The notes under the pieces were generated by a model. That model was not told the origin of the DNA. It worked only from the letters and a program-made list of their open reading frames with translations, and searched no databases. A program made the position numbers and the translations under genes. 64,000 bases of DNA from Enterococcus crotali. GTDB lineage: Bacteria; Bacillota; Bacilli; Lactobacillales; Enterococcaceae. The DNA is taken from positions 203,458-267,457 of the forward strand of contig NZ_AYPQ01000006.1 of the NCBI RefSeq assembly GCF_000633635.1, given 5' to 3'. The number at the start of each line of letters is the position of its first letter. Position 1 is the first letter of the stretch. Shown piece by piece: positions 46,938-57,454 of this stretch.

Positions 46938-48773
46938 TTACTTCGTCCCTTCTTTCAATATACTCAAGTCAGATTCTGCGATCAATTGATTTAGCTCGTT
47001 TGTATAACGTTCTACTTGGTTTTCAGACCAATGATAGTAATGGCTCATTTCAGAAATCACACCTTGTTTCACTTCATCCAGTGTATCTCTCATGAAAAGT
47101 AAGTGATTCGTTCGACGTACAAGATAGTCGGCCGGCGTTAGTACCATCTCATTATCTAAAGCATAATGAAGTGCCAATGTTTCAGCTAAACTTAAACCTG
47201 CTACCGGTTCAGTTGTAGCGATGTTTTCAAAAAGTTCTGTTACGTTTGAACCATATAAGTGAGCTAGATATTCTGCCTCTTCTTGGCTCAACCCTTTTTC
47301 CACACCGATTTTTGCAAGAGTATTTAATTCCGTCTCCACATTTGCCGCATCAAGATTTCCGCCAGAAACAGGATAGGTTTTAGAATCAATCAACTCAAAC
47401 GCACAATTAAATTCTGCTTTCAAAATACGTTGAATCTCTTTTAAAGCTCCTTCGGCCATCTTACGATAATCTGTGATTTTGCCTCCTGACAATGTCAATA
47501 AACCATCATCCGAACGTTCTAGTAAACTACCACGTGAAACAGCTGAAGGATTTTCTTTGCTTTCAGCTAATGAATCTTCTAGGTGATTCAAAACATTTTC
47601 GACATCAAAACGCGTGGCTTGCTGATTTTTATACTTATCAACAATCTCGATGACTTGATCGAAGCTTTCATCAGAAACTTTGCCATTATTGCCGCCATTA
47701 TAATCTGATCCACCATTTTCTGAAATCAAGGGTCTAAGACCAGCCCAGCTTGCTTCGATGTCATCGATCGTCACATTTGCTTTAGGATAATGACTATTGA
47801 CGATTTCCAGCAAGTAATCGACATCCTCTTGGGTAACAGTTGGATGTTCATAATCACCTGTATAATCTGTATCAGTTGTTCCAAAATAAGTTTTCTTTTC
47901 TCTAGGAACAACGAAAACCATCCGCCCATCATGTTTGCCTGTATCGAAATAAGTTGGTTGAGGTACGTATAATTTGCTGCTATCCACGACAAGATGAACC
48001 CCTTTTGTGGGACGCATTTGTGGAATCAACTTTTCTTTTGTATTCAAACCACGAACTTTATCTGACCAAGGCCCTGTCGTATTGATGACGACTTTGGCTT
48101 TGATTTCAAATGATTCGCCTGTCAATACATCTTCTGCTTTGACACCAATGATTTTGCCTTGGTCGTTTTGAATAAAGCCCACTGCTTTGACTTTGCTGAC
48201 CATCAAACCACCATCTGTTGCAGCACGTTTGATATTTTCTATGACCAAACGCGCATCATTATTTCTAAAATCTAGATAGACGCCGCCACCTTGTAAACCC
48301 TCACTTTTCAGTTGAGGTTCTCTTTCTAACACTTCATCTTTGGTCAGTGTATAATTTTCATATTTTGTTCCGATCACATTAGCTAAGCGGTCATAAAGAT
48401 CCATTGCCACTTTGACCGAAAACATATTAAATGTTGCCTTGGGTTCATCATAAATCGGTAAAAGCATTGGATCTGGCTTTGGAATATGAGGCGCAATGGC
48501 TTGGACAACTGCGCGCTCTTGAACTGTGTCCGCTACAACTTCTACATCAAAATTTTTCAAATAACGAATCCCGCCATGGACTAATTTTGTTGAACGAGAA
48601 GAGGTTCCTTCCGCAAAGTCCTGCATTTCGATCAAACCCGTTTTCATACCAGCAGCACTTGCTTGTAAGGCAACACCTGCGCCTGTAATCCCACCGCCAA
48701 TGATCAATAAATCTAATTCTTCAGACTTCATCTTTTCAATCGATGCTTGTCTTGTTTTAATTGAAAATGACAT
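46938..48773 (-). CDS. glpO: Alpha-glycerophosphate oxidase (GlpO)
   Basis: Oxygen-dependent FAD enzyme turning glycerol-3-phosphate into DHAP and hydrogen peroxide. 611 aa. N-terminal FAD motif LIIGGGITGAG, then TSSRSTKLVHGGIRYL. It has the roughly 50-residue insertion (about 355-410; SDYNGGNNGKVSDESF) that marks the Gram-positive oxidase form versus GlpD. ATG 48773 is used over the GTG at 48782. Peroxide formed here makes glycerol use aerobic and potentially self-stressing. Confidence 0.93.
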   Translation of the reverse strand: MSFSIKTRQASIEKMKSEELDLLIIGGGITGAGVALQASAAGMKTGLIEMQDFAEGTSSRSTKLVHGGIRYLKNFDVEVVADTVQERAVVQAIAPHIPKPDPMLLPIYDEPKATFNMFSVKVAMDLYDRLANVIGTKYENYTLTKDEVLEREPQLKSEGLQGGGVYLDFRNNDARLVIENIKRAATDGGLMVSKVKAVGFIQNDQGKIIGVKAEDVLTGESFEIKAKVVINTTGPWSDKVRGLNTKEKLIPQMRPTKGVHLVVDSSKLYVPQPTYFDTGKHDGRMVFVVPREKKTYFGTTDTDYTGDYEHPTVTQEDVDYLLEIVNSHYPKANVTIDDIEASWAGLRPLISENGGSDYNGGNNGKVSDESFDQVIEIVDKYKNQQATRFDVENVLNHLEDSLAESKENPSAVSRGSLLERSDDGLLTLSGGKITDYRKMAEGALKEIQRILKAEFNCAFELIDSKTYPVSGGNLDAANVETELNTLAKIGVEKGLSQEEAEYLAHLYGSNVTELFENIATTEPVAGLSLAETLALHYALDNEMVLTPADYLVRRTNHLLFMRDTLDEVKQGVISEMSHYYHWSENQVERYTNELNQLIAESDLSILKEGTK

Positions 48774-48790
48774 ACCACTCACTTCTTCCT

Positions 48791-50305
<1,515 letters not shown>

Positions 50306-50318
50306 TTACTCCCTTTCT

Positions 50319-50332
50319 TGAAAACGCTTTAT
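50319..50332 (-). promoter_or_regulatory. cre-like site upstream of glpK
   Basis: TGAAAACGCTTTAT matches the cre core TGNAANCGNW; the last two positions differ from the consensus. It lies about 20 bases before the glpK ATG, fitting catabolite repression of glycerol use. Confidence 0.5.
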
Positions 50333-50494
50333 ATTTTATGTATTTATAATAATCGGAAAGCCTTTCATAAAAACGTCATCTTTTTTTTAATTTCAAAAAT
50401 AAATGAAAGTTTTTCAAAATAACCTTGTTTTGACAGTAAAAAAAGGCCAAAAACAAAATAGGAAATCATTTTACTTTCAACCTTTTTATTTGAT

Positions 50495-51967
50495 TCATCT
50501 TCTATTATGCAGCGCTCTGATTTTCGTCCTGATTTGATTGATATCATACGTTGAGCCAAGTTCCGATAACACATAAACCTCTTTTGCTGAACGATAGATA
50601 TTCGGCTTCATAACATTTGTGATCAGTAAATCATACGTTTTTTTTGAATCATACGTTTCGATCGTTAAGCCATTTAAATTCTTCAGACTCAAAACTAAGA
50701 CTTGTGTCATAACTTCTTTGTACAAATAATCCATCTTCAAATCAATACCAATTCGAGTTTCACCAACAATTTCAAAATCAATGATTGCCAACACGCTAAG
50801 ATATTTCACTAATGACCATTCATGTAGGCTATTGTTTTTTTCATAGCACGCATCAAAACATTCTAAACTTTTATCTAAAAGAATACGAGAGAAATCAGCT
50901 AGCTGATGACTGGAAAGGTTTTGTTCCTTTTGCCAAATATTCTCACGATCAAACAATTCCAATTCACCTTTGAAAAAATAGAGCCGACTGTGAATTTGAG
51001 AAAAGTAATAGAAGATTTTTTTCTCTAACTCTGGAAAAAACTTTTTCGGACGATAATATAAAATCACATGTTCCAACACAAATGTATCAGCTAATGATGT
51101 CGGTGTACGCCTACCTCGAATCAAACTATAATCAGCAAAATCTGACGCAGCCAAAACGGACATACTTGTTAAAAAAATAAAATGCAGTAAACTTTCTTCT
51201 TCATCAATTTCAATAGGATAGCGGCTAAAAAAACGTAACACAAAGGAACGCAATGTTTTAAAAAAAGGATCTTGTTCGTATACTTGGCTCTTACTGTATA
51301 ACCCTTTAAATTGTTTCGATTGTACGACGATTCTTTTCTTACTGATCGTCAGCCATAAACTAATTTTCAATTTCCCGTGTTCCTCAAAAGAAAGGGACAT
51401 CGCTTTTTCCAACGCTTCAATGATCCTAGAATTTTGAACAGTCAGCGTCTTTTCCCGGTGCACTTCATAAGGGGTCAAAAACCAATAAATTTGAAAATAA
51501 AAATAACGGACTTGTAACTCTTCGCCTTTTAGCTGGCCATTGCGGATTTTAAGATCGAACTCTTTTAACAACAAATTCAGCTCTTTGATTTTTCGAAATA
51601 ATGAAGACTCGCTGATCATAAATTTTGTTGTCAGCTGAGCAATCGTAAATTCCCGATAGTGAAATAAATGATCGATCAGCTGAAACTTTATCGATGCTCG
51701 GACGTAATCATCTACAACCTTACTAACCGAAAATTGATCGGACATATGGATCGCTACCCATTGCCCATCATAAAACAAGGAGCAATCATTTTCATATGGC
51801 TTCAAATAATAACCTAACTCCTTTAAGTCACTTTCAAAAGAAGCTTTTGACACGCCTAAATAATCCAATAACTCACTATCTTTGATTCGACCGCCAGCTA
51901 AGATCACTTTTTTTAAAATGCCAATTTCTCTGGCTTCTTTTCTATCTAATAACGCTTCAATTTTCAT
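50495..51967 (-). CDS. Mga-like transcriptional regulator
   Basis: 490 aa, same architecture as the regulator at 25.8-27.3 kb: N-terminal HTH (about 15-60; LLDYLGVSKASFESDLKELG), Mga HTH (about 70-150; IAQLTTKFMISESSLFRKIK), PRD-like middle and EIIB-like end. ATG 51967 after GGAG overlaps the stop of the oxidoreductase gene by 11 bases, so the two are translationally coupled. It lies about 195 bases upstream of glpK in the same direction, a candidate glycerol regulator (inference). Confidence 0.85.
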   Translation of the reverse strand: MKIEALLDRKEAREIGILKKVILAGGRIKDSELLDYLGVSKASFESDLKELGYYLKPYENDCSLFYDGQWVAIHMSDQFSVSKVVDDYVRASIKFQLIDHLFHYREFTIAQLTTKFMISESSLFRKIKELNLLLKEFDLKIRNGQLKGEELQVRYFYFQIYWFLTPYEVHREKTLTVQNSRIIEALEKAMSLSFEEHGKLKISLWLTISKKRIVVQSKQFKGLYSKSQVYEQDPFFKTLRSFVLRFFSRYPIEIDEEESLLHFIFLTSMSVLAASDFADYSLIRGRRTPTSLADTFVLEHVILYYRPKKFFPELEKKIFYYFSQIHSRLYFFKGELELFDRENIWQKEQNLSSHQLADFSRILLDKSLECFDACYEKNNSLHEWSLVKYLSVLAIIDFEIVGETRIGIDLKMDYLYKEVMTQVLVLSLKNLNGLTIETYDSKKTYDLLITNVMKPNIYRSAKEVYVLSELGSTYDINQIRTKIRALHNRR

Positions 51968-53291
51968 CTGTTTCACTCCACAAACCTTCAAAACCTAACT
52001 GATTCGTGATATCGATCACACTAGAATAATAAGGATGATATAAAAAATCTTTCTGATAAAATGCTTCTAACGTTTGGCCAGTTTGGATTCCAAGTGCTAG
52101 TGTGTTGATTTTTTCTAAGATATTCGCTTTTGAAACCAATTGAGCTCCTAGTAGTTTGTGGCTCTCTTTTTCAAAAATGATTTTACCCAAAATTATTTCG
52201 CTACCGGAAAATAAGGAACTTTTTTGCTGAACATGAACAACAGAAATCGGCTGCTCATAAAATGCTCCTTCTGCTTCTGTCAGTCCTGTGCTCGCTACAT
52301 AATAATCAACAAGTTTGGTCCCAATCGTGCGAATCGAGCCGACAAACGGGGTGGTCGCTTCAATAAGATTTTGAGCCACAACCAATCCTGTTCTGACTGC
52401 GTTATTCACTAAAGGAATATAAAAGGATTCCTTAGTTAAACTATAAGGCACTTGAATACAATCACCGATTGCAAAAATATCGGCTTGAGAGGTTTGTAAA
52501 TAGTCATTCACAAAAATGGTTTGATCCGTGTGTCTTTTTATATGTTCGTCTAAATAGCGTAAATCTGGACGCACATTCATTGCAAAAATCGCACTATCAC
52601 AATTTATTTCAGACTTTTTCGTTTTAATCAAAAGACCTTCATCTATATCAGTGATTGCTTCCACCGTTTCATTAAAATGAAACACCACGCCTCGAGCGCT
52701 CATTTCATCTTGTACAGGCTGGATCATCTCCTCATCAAAATACTTGAATAGCAAATAATCCATACGCTCAAAAAGATGTACCTCTTTGCTTTTTTTTAAC
52801 AGTGTATCTGCTGCTTCCCCACCAATTTGACCACCGCCGATCAGAGCTACTTTAGCACTTTTTTCCAAGTATTCGATCGCTTGCTGTACACCTGGTAAAA
52901 ACTTATATTTTAAAACCTTCTGTGAATCACTACCAATAATTTTTTGTGACCATTGACTAGAGCCTGTCGCTAAAATCAATTTATCAAACGACATAAAAAA
53001 ATCCGTCTCTTCTTTTTCATATTTAATGATGTGTTGTTTTGAATCCATGCTCACCACTTTAGCATTTAGTAGTAACGAAATTTCATTGTCTATTAGTTCT
53101 CGTTCTGAAATAAACTGAGCCTTTTCAATCGGATCGATCGTTTCATTAAAATAAAGATTGATACCGCCAGGTAAATAGCCGATCATTCGTTGTTTGTCGA
53201 TCAAATGGATTTCGGCTGTGGGGTGTTTTTTTCTAATCGCTAAAGCAGCGGATACTCCGGCAAATGAAGCCCCAATGATTACAACTTTCAT
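51957..53291 (-). CDS. FAD-dependent NAD(P)-disulfide oxidoreductase-like protein without the redox Cys
   Basis: 444 aa, two-dinucleotide-binding fold of the NADH oxidase/peroxidase/CoA-disulfide reductase group. FAD motif GASFAGVSAALA at the start, NAD motif IGGGQIGGEAA at about 152, second FAD motif IFAIGDC at about 270, and a dimerisation domain from about 320. At residues 40-50, where the family has its single redox Cys (SCGI type), it reads YLPGGINLYF, so Gly replaces Cys. Water-forming or peroxide-reducing chemistry of the usual kind is thus unlikely. ATG 53291 with AAGGA upstream. Coupled to the Mga-like gene. Confidence 0.85.
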   Translation of the reverse strand: MKVVIIGASFAGVSAALAIRKKHPTAEIHLIDKQRMIGYLPGGINLYFNETIDPIEKAQFISERELIDNEISLLLNAKVVSMDSKQHIIKYEKEETDFFMSFDKLILATGSSQWSQKIIGSDSQKVLKYKFLPGVQQAIEYLEKSAKVALIGGGQIGGEAADTLLKKSKEVHLFERMDYLLFKYFDEEMIQPVQDEMSARGVVFHFNETVEAITDIDEGLLIKTKKSEINCDSAIFAMNVRPDLRYLDEHIKRHTDQTIFVNDYLQTSQADIFAIGDCIQVPYSLTKESFYIPLVNNAVRTGLVVAQNLIEATTPFVGSIRTIGTKLVDYYVASTGLTEAEGAFYEQPISVVHVQQKSSLFSGSEIILGKIIFEKESHKLLGAQLVSKANILEKINTLALGIQTGQTLEAFYQKDFLYHPYYSSVIDITNQLGFEGLWSETDEN

Positions 53292-53401
53292 AGTAGAATC
53301 CTTCTTTCTAACAAAGTGAACCGTTTTCTTAAAGAATAGCACAAGCCTGCTCTGAACGCATATAAATAGGCTGATTTGTTTGCGTTTCTTGCAAAAAAAA
53401 C

Positions 53402-53444
53402 GAACCCGGAACAAAAACTAAAAATCAGTTTTGTTTCAGGTTCT
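53402..53444 (-). terminator. Terminator after the LCP gene (repeat-family hairpin)
   Basis: GAACCTGAAACAAAAC / GTTTTTGTTCCGGGTTCG followed by TTTTTTT on the minus strand. Nearly the same as the glpF terminator. Confidence 0.85.
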
Positions 53445-53496
53445 AAATTCGAATAAAGAGTGAGATCAGAAGCAACCTCATTTTTATCCTTCTATT

Positions 53497-54411
53497 TTAT
53501 TGATCTTTCATAAAATCCTGAATTGCTTCAGCATTCTTTTGTTCATCAAGCTCGATCACGCTTCCAGATTCTGTATAATCATTAAAGTTCCATGATCCTT
53601 CTACTGGGACAGATAACGATTTTAATGGCTTCACTTTGCCAGAAAGAAAATCTTTCGCCAAATCAATCAATAAACTCGTTGGTACATTTGTGTCGATTTT
53701 CCCAACCATTTTCCCAGCTACTTGAGGTAGTTCCCAAACTGGAATCAAATCTTTAGATTGCTCAACCAAAGCATCCATCACTTGCTGTTGGCGTCTGATC
53801 CGGCCAAAATCGCCTTCTTCATCCATTCTAAAGCGTGCATACTGCAGTAAGCTATTACCATGTAAGGTTTGTTTTCCTTTTAAAATATCTACACCATCTA
53901 AATTGATATCTTTTTCAGAATCGATCGTGACTCCTTTTGGATAAAGCTCATCGATAATATCACTGAACTCTTTGAAATCCATGACAACATAATAATTGAT
54001 CGGTAAACCAAAATTCGTTTTGATCACATCTTTGGTCATTTGTGCGCCACCATATGCGTAAGCTGCATTTATTTTATCTTGTCCGCCATCAGGGAAAGTC
54101 ACATAGCTGTCCCTCATGATCGAAACCAATTTAGGCTGTTTGGTTTTCCCATCATAGTGAGCAACCATCAGTGTATCTGAACGACCTTGATCTTCATCAT
54201 CATCTCTAGAGTCATTCCCTACGACCATGACGGTCAATTCCTTATCACTCGCTTGTTCATCACCAGTAAAATTTTGATTCTTATTAGGAAGTTTTGATTC
54301 GCTCTCTTCTTTAGCCGTTTGAAATGAAATAGCCGCATAGCAGCCTGCACTGACAACGATAAGGAGAATCGATAATAAGGTAATAATCATTATTTTTACA
54401 GATTTTTTCAT
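53497..54411 (-). CDS. LytR-CpsA-Psr (LCP) family protein
   Basis: 304 aa type II membrane enzyme. One N-terminal helix (about 5-28) and an extracellular LCP domain (about 55-280). It has GNDSRDDDEDQGRSDTLM, SIMRDSYVTFPDGGQDKINA and RRQQQVMDAL, the Arg/Asp residues that hold the polyprenyl-phosphate. Family members attach teichoic acids or capsule-type glycopolymers to peptidoglycan. Its leader is an M-box Mg2+ riboswitch with terminator, an unusual control for this family. A palindrome lies between terminator and start. Confidence 0.92.
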   Translation of the reverse strand: MKKSVKIMIITLLSILLIVVSAGCYAAISFQTAKEESESKLPNKNQNFTGDEQASDKELTVMVVGNDSRDDDEDQGRSDTLMVAHYDGKTKQPKLVSIMRDSYVTFPDGGQDKINAAYAYGGAQMTKDVIKTNFGLPINYYVVMDFKEFSDIIDELYPKGVTIDSEKDINLDGVDILKGKQTLHGNSLLQYARFRMDEEGDFGRIRRQQQVMDALVEQSKDLIPVWELPQVAGKMVGKIDTNVPTSLLIDLAKDFLSGKVKPLKSLSVPVEGSWNFNDYTESGSVIELDEQKNAEAIQDFMKDQ

Positions 54412-54458
54412 TGTTTATTCCTTTCTACACATAAAAGTTGGTAAGGTAATCTCACTCA

Positions 54459-54476
54459 TGAAACGAAATCGTTTCA
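54459..54476. promoter_or_regulatory. Perfect palindrome in the LCP leader
   Basis: TGAAACGAAATCGTTTCA, two eight-base arms with a two-base centre, between the riboswitch terminator and the LCP start. Could be an operator or an RNA hairpin; nothing ties it to a known regulator. Confidence 0.45.
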
Positions 54477-54490
54477 ATCTTTACTTGGAT

Positions 54491-54531
54491 AAAAGAAAAA
54501 TCCCTCACCAAGAACACTCAGCGAAGGGATT
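54491..54531 (-). terminator. Riboswitch-associated intrinsic terminator
   Basis: AATCCCTT / AGGGATT stem with 18-base loop followed by TTTCTTTT, downstream of the M-box aptamer and upstream of the LCP gene. Expected to form at high Mg2+. Confidence 0.75.
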
Positions 54532-54585
54532 AGATTACAGGGTTAAATTTATGACACTCGCCATTTATTTTCAACTTACCTTGAT

Positions 54586-54745
54586 CTTCTCTTCGTTGAG
54601 TTTTAGCACTATATAACGTAAAAAGCATTGCCTTTAGCTACTTTGAAAAACGCCTTAATTCGACGAATTTTGTCCTACCCGTACCTGTCTTTCGACATTT
54701 CTGAGCAGTAGCCTGTGTTTATATAGGAGCCTCACCTAACAAGTA
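54586..54745 (-). promoter_or_regulatory. M-box (ykoK) Mg2+ riboswitch
   Basis: On the minus strand the conserved M-box blocks appear in order: TTAGGTGAGGCTCCTATATA, GCTACTGCTCAGAAATGTCG, AAAGACAGGTACGGG, ATTAAGGCGTTTTTCAAAGT, AGCTAAAGGCAATGC and AGTGCTAAAACTCAACGAAG. This is direct recognition of the family's primary sequence. It is followed by a terminator and then the LCP gene. M-box RNAs normally control Mg2+ transporters; none is in this operon. Confidence 0.92.
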
Positions 54746-54760
54746 TTTAATTCATTTTAA

Positions 54761-54789
54761 ACTATAAGCGTATCCAATCACAAAGTCAA
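54761..54789 (-). promoter_or_regulatory. Promoter of the M-box/LCP transcript
   Basis: TTGACT (54784-54789), 17-base spacer, TATAGT (54761-54766). The expected start near 54754 is just upstream of the aptamer. Confidence 0.7.
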
Positions 54790-55005
54790 ATTAAATTTTA
54801 TCGAAACAATCTGCTTTTATAACGATGTAAACTACTTTGCGTTTAGCACTGTTGAGGAAACAGTATATAATAACATGACTTTTAAAACAAAAAAATCTTT
54901 ATAGTTTCTTAAAACATCTATATTCTGTTAATTGTCATGTTTAGATAGACATTCCTAGCATTATCTGTTTCAATGTTTAAAAGACAACATAACTGGAGGC
55001 CACTC

Positions 55006-55515
55006 ATGGAACATTTTTTAGAAAAACAACAAGCTTTCTTTTTCAACTTTTTAACGGATAGTATTGATAACTTTTTATTGGAGCAAACCGATGAAACCTT
55101 CTATGCCTTTGCTCTAGACTGTAGTATTTATGAAGAAGGCGAAATAAACCTTTGCATCAACTCTGTCGATCTTTGGCAAGAAACAGCGAGTTATTATACA
55201 AATAAAGGCTCTAACAAATCCCAACTAACAGAAATGAAATATAATGCTCGTGACTGGGATGAAAATCAACGGATTGCTTCCCTTCATTTATTTGATGATT
55301 GGGTGGAAGATGAGCATGATATCGAGACTATCCTTGAATGGCTTTGCCAGCAAATGATCCTCTTCTCTGAAAGTGAAACATTTGAACGAATCAAAAAAGC
55401 AGAGGACTTTAAGTTGCTCGTTTATGATCATAACGAAAGCATTTTTGATTCACAAGAACGGTTTGAAAAACTATCTACCTCAGACTATTTTCAAATAAGC
55501 GAAGAAGAAAAATGA
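55006..55515 (+). CDS. Hypothetical protein, DUF4303-like
   Basis: 169 aa, acidic, soluble, with no signal peptide. The middle (DETFYAFALDCSIYEEGEIN) resembles DUF4303 proteins, some of which sit in toxin-immunity loci; none is visible here. ATG 55006 after TGGAGG. A -10 TATAAT lies at 54866-54871 beside an ACTGTT-N5-AACAGT inverted repeat. Function is unknown. Confidence 0.65.
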   Translation: MEHFLEKQQAFFFNFLTDSIDNFLLEQTDETFYAFALDCSIYEEGEINLCINSVDLWQETASYYTNKGSNKSQLTEMKYNARDWDENQRIASLHLFDDWVEDEHDIETILEWLCQQMILFSESETFERIKKAEDFKLLVYDHNESIFDSQERFEKLSTSDYFQISEEEK

Positions 55516-55612
55516 GCCTTATGAATTTTGACACTCGTATGAAATAAATCATTTTTGCTTTTGAAAGGCGTCAAAATAAAAGGAATTTCCAAAGCCTCCA
55601 ACGCTTAACACG

Positions 55613-56113
55613 TTAGCGTTTACAATTTAATCTGATTAGTTGTTGCTTTTGCTTCCACCATTTATCCGTATCTAAGGTGTGAAACAAAAGTAACTTTTTT
55701 GTCCCACACCTTTTTTTAAATTTAAAACTAAATGCTAATTCTTCTAACTTAAAAAGAGTAACTAATAGTTCATTCACTTTTTCTACTAATTTATTTTGGT
55801 CCATGAACTGATCTTTTGTTTCTATTTTTACTGTATCATTTGAATATGTTAAAAAATCATATTCTTCTTTAAGTGTGACTTGATAATTTTCTTTTTTGTA
55901 TAAAGTGTAATCATCAATAACATCCATCTTATATGCTCGTTTATAACCATTTTTTAACACAATCGCCGTTATCAAAGAATTGACGGTCAGTGTTTCTAGT
56001 GGGATTAGTTGATCCTCGATCGTCAATGTATAATTTTCATCCTCAATAATTCCGCAAGCATTGCAGCCTCCATCTAGCAAGTTAACTGTTTTCGTGATTG
56101 TCGCTTTTTTCAT
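55613..56113 (-). CDS. Hypothetical protein, 3' end reads through a terminator
   Basis: 166 aa as read. N-terminal CNAC pair (about 17-20), then a beta-rich acidic body with no family I recognise. The last 25 or so codons (FKKRCGTKKLLLFHTLDT onward) lie inside the strong hairpin at 55674-55717, which is abnormal for a coding end. The genuine stop was probably near 55720 and lost by a small indel, perhaps in the T-rich stretch; alternative frames there close at once. AAAGGA precedes the ATG. Confidence 0.55.
   Translation of the reverse strand: MKKATITKTVNLLDGGCNACGIIEDENYTLTIEDQLIPLETLTVNSLITAIVLKNGYKRAYKMDVIDDYTLYKKENYQVTLKEEYDFLTYSNDTVKIETKDQFMDQNKLVEKVNELLVTLFKLEELAFSFKFKKRCGTKKLLLFHTLDTDKWWKQKQQLIRLNCKR
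55674..55717 (-). terminator. Intrinsic terminator within the end of the preceding ORF
   Basis: AAGGTGTG, ACAAAAGT / ACTTTTTTGT, CACACCTT with A/T tails. Same general design as the hairpin at 14216-14258. Confidence 0.75.
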
Positions 56114-56338
56114 TGCTAACAGATCCTTTCTGAAACGTCCTTCATTTCTCCTCTTAATTATACCAAAAGCTACACCTTATAAAAAATAGTTTTTTTAAAT
56201 ACAAAAAAATCGAATTATTAATATATTTTAAACATTATGAGAAATCACTCATATATATTTACTTTATATTTGCTTTGGATAATAATATAAGCAAGCTATT
56301 GTTTATAAAACAGTAGTAAAAAAGAGGAGGTATTTTTT

Positions 56339-57190
56339 ATGAAATTTTTTAAAGGTATGATGGTTGCAGGTTTAGCAATCAGTTTATGTTCTGCTAGTTT
56401 GTCAGCGGTGGCAAGCCCAGCAGACGCAGCAACAGTCGTGGAATCAAATTACAATAAGACTATCACTTTATTCAATAAAGCAGATATCTTAGAGTACACA
56501 GGGTTATCATTAACTAGTTCAAATGTATCATCTGTTTACAACGAATTAGTTAAAGCAAGTACATGGGAAGCGGCTGGTTATAGTTCATCAGAAGCAACTG
56601 TGATTGCAAGAGATTTCGGTAGAAACTACTACAAATCAGTAAACTTGTTACAAAAAATGACGTATCAAAAAGATTTACACCTTAAAGTTATCTTGATTAC
56701 AAAAGGATATGTAAAAGCAGAATTTGGTTTACAATCATACTATGTACCAGAAACTGAAGTACCAGAAACTGAAGTACCAGAAATCGATGTTCCGGAAGTT
56801 GATGTACCGGAAGTTGACGTTCCTGAAGTTGAGGTTCCTGAAACTGAAACACCAGAAGTTGAAGTTCCTGCTGCAAAATCTGATTTGAAAAAATTAGAAA
56901 TCCAAGTAACATACAAAACTGGTCAACAAATCCAATTACAATATCAAGTAAATTCTAATGGAACTGTTAAAGCACAATACCAAGACAAATCAAACAAAGT
57001 TCAATTACAAGGTAGCGCTGCTGAAACTAAAATCGAAGGAATCATCGCTGGCTTAGATTTAAAAAATGGTAGCGAAAAAACAATCACTTCACACATTTTA
57101 AACAAATTAGGCCGTGGCACAAGCTACAAACAATTCCAATACCAAGGTCAATTTAACGATAATACACAAGTTAAATTCAAACTAAAATAA
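56339..57190 (+). CDS. Secreted protein with VPEV repeats and YusW-like domain
   Basis: 283 aa. Signal peptide about 1-30 (ending ADAA); a helical domain (about 35-130; ILEYTGLSLTSSNVSSVYNE); a stalk of ten or so VPE-x-(D/E)-type five-residue repeats (about 135-178); and a C-terminal YusW-like domain (about 180-283; LEIQVTYKTGQQIQLQYQV, then ILNKLGRGTSYKQFQY). No anchor motif, so secreted or loosely attached. AGAGGAGG lies upstream of the ATG. YusW function is unknown. Confidence 0.78.
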   Translation: MKFFKGMMVAGLAISLCSASLSAVASPADAATVVESNYNKTITLFNKADILEYTGLSLTSSNVSSVYNELVKASTWEAAGYSSSEATVIARDFGRNYYKSVNLLQKMTYQKDLHLKVILITKGYVKAEFGLQSYYVPETEVPETEVPEIDVPEVDVPEVDVPEVEVPETETPEVEVPAAKSDLKKLEIQVTYKTGQQIQLQYQVNSNGTVKAQYQDKSNKVQLQGSAAETKIEGIIAGLDLKNGSEKTITSHILNKLGRGTSYKQFQYQGQFNDNTQVKFKLK

Positions 57191-57249
57191 GCAGTAAAAT
57201 CATCAATCATCATAAATAATAGGTGCTTAGCACATAAGCCCTAAAGAAA

Positions 57250-57293
57250 AATCCAGATACCAATCAAGTTGATCGGCATCTGGATTATTTTTT
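57250..57293 (+). terminator. Terminator after the YusW-like gene
   Basis: AATCCAGAT / ATCTGGATT followed by ATTTTTTTT. Confidence 0.85.
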
Positions 57294-57454
57294 TTACAAA
57301 ATAAGAACGCCTTTAGCTAAAATTACTGTAAAACACTGCCAGACATGAGCTGATGCAGAACAGTACCTACTTGCTCACAAAAATTTGTAGAGTACCAAGT
57401 AGGAATCGTTCAACATCGAAATTAAAAATTCCGTGTTTCTTATCTTCTTATTAT

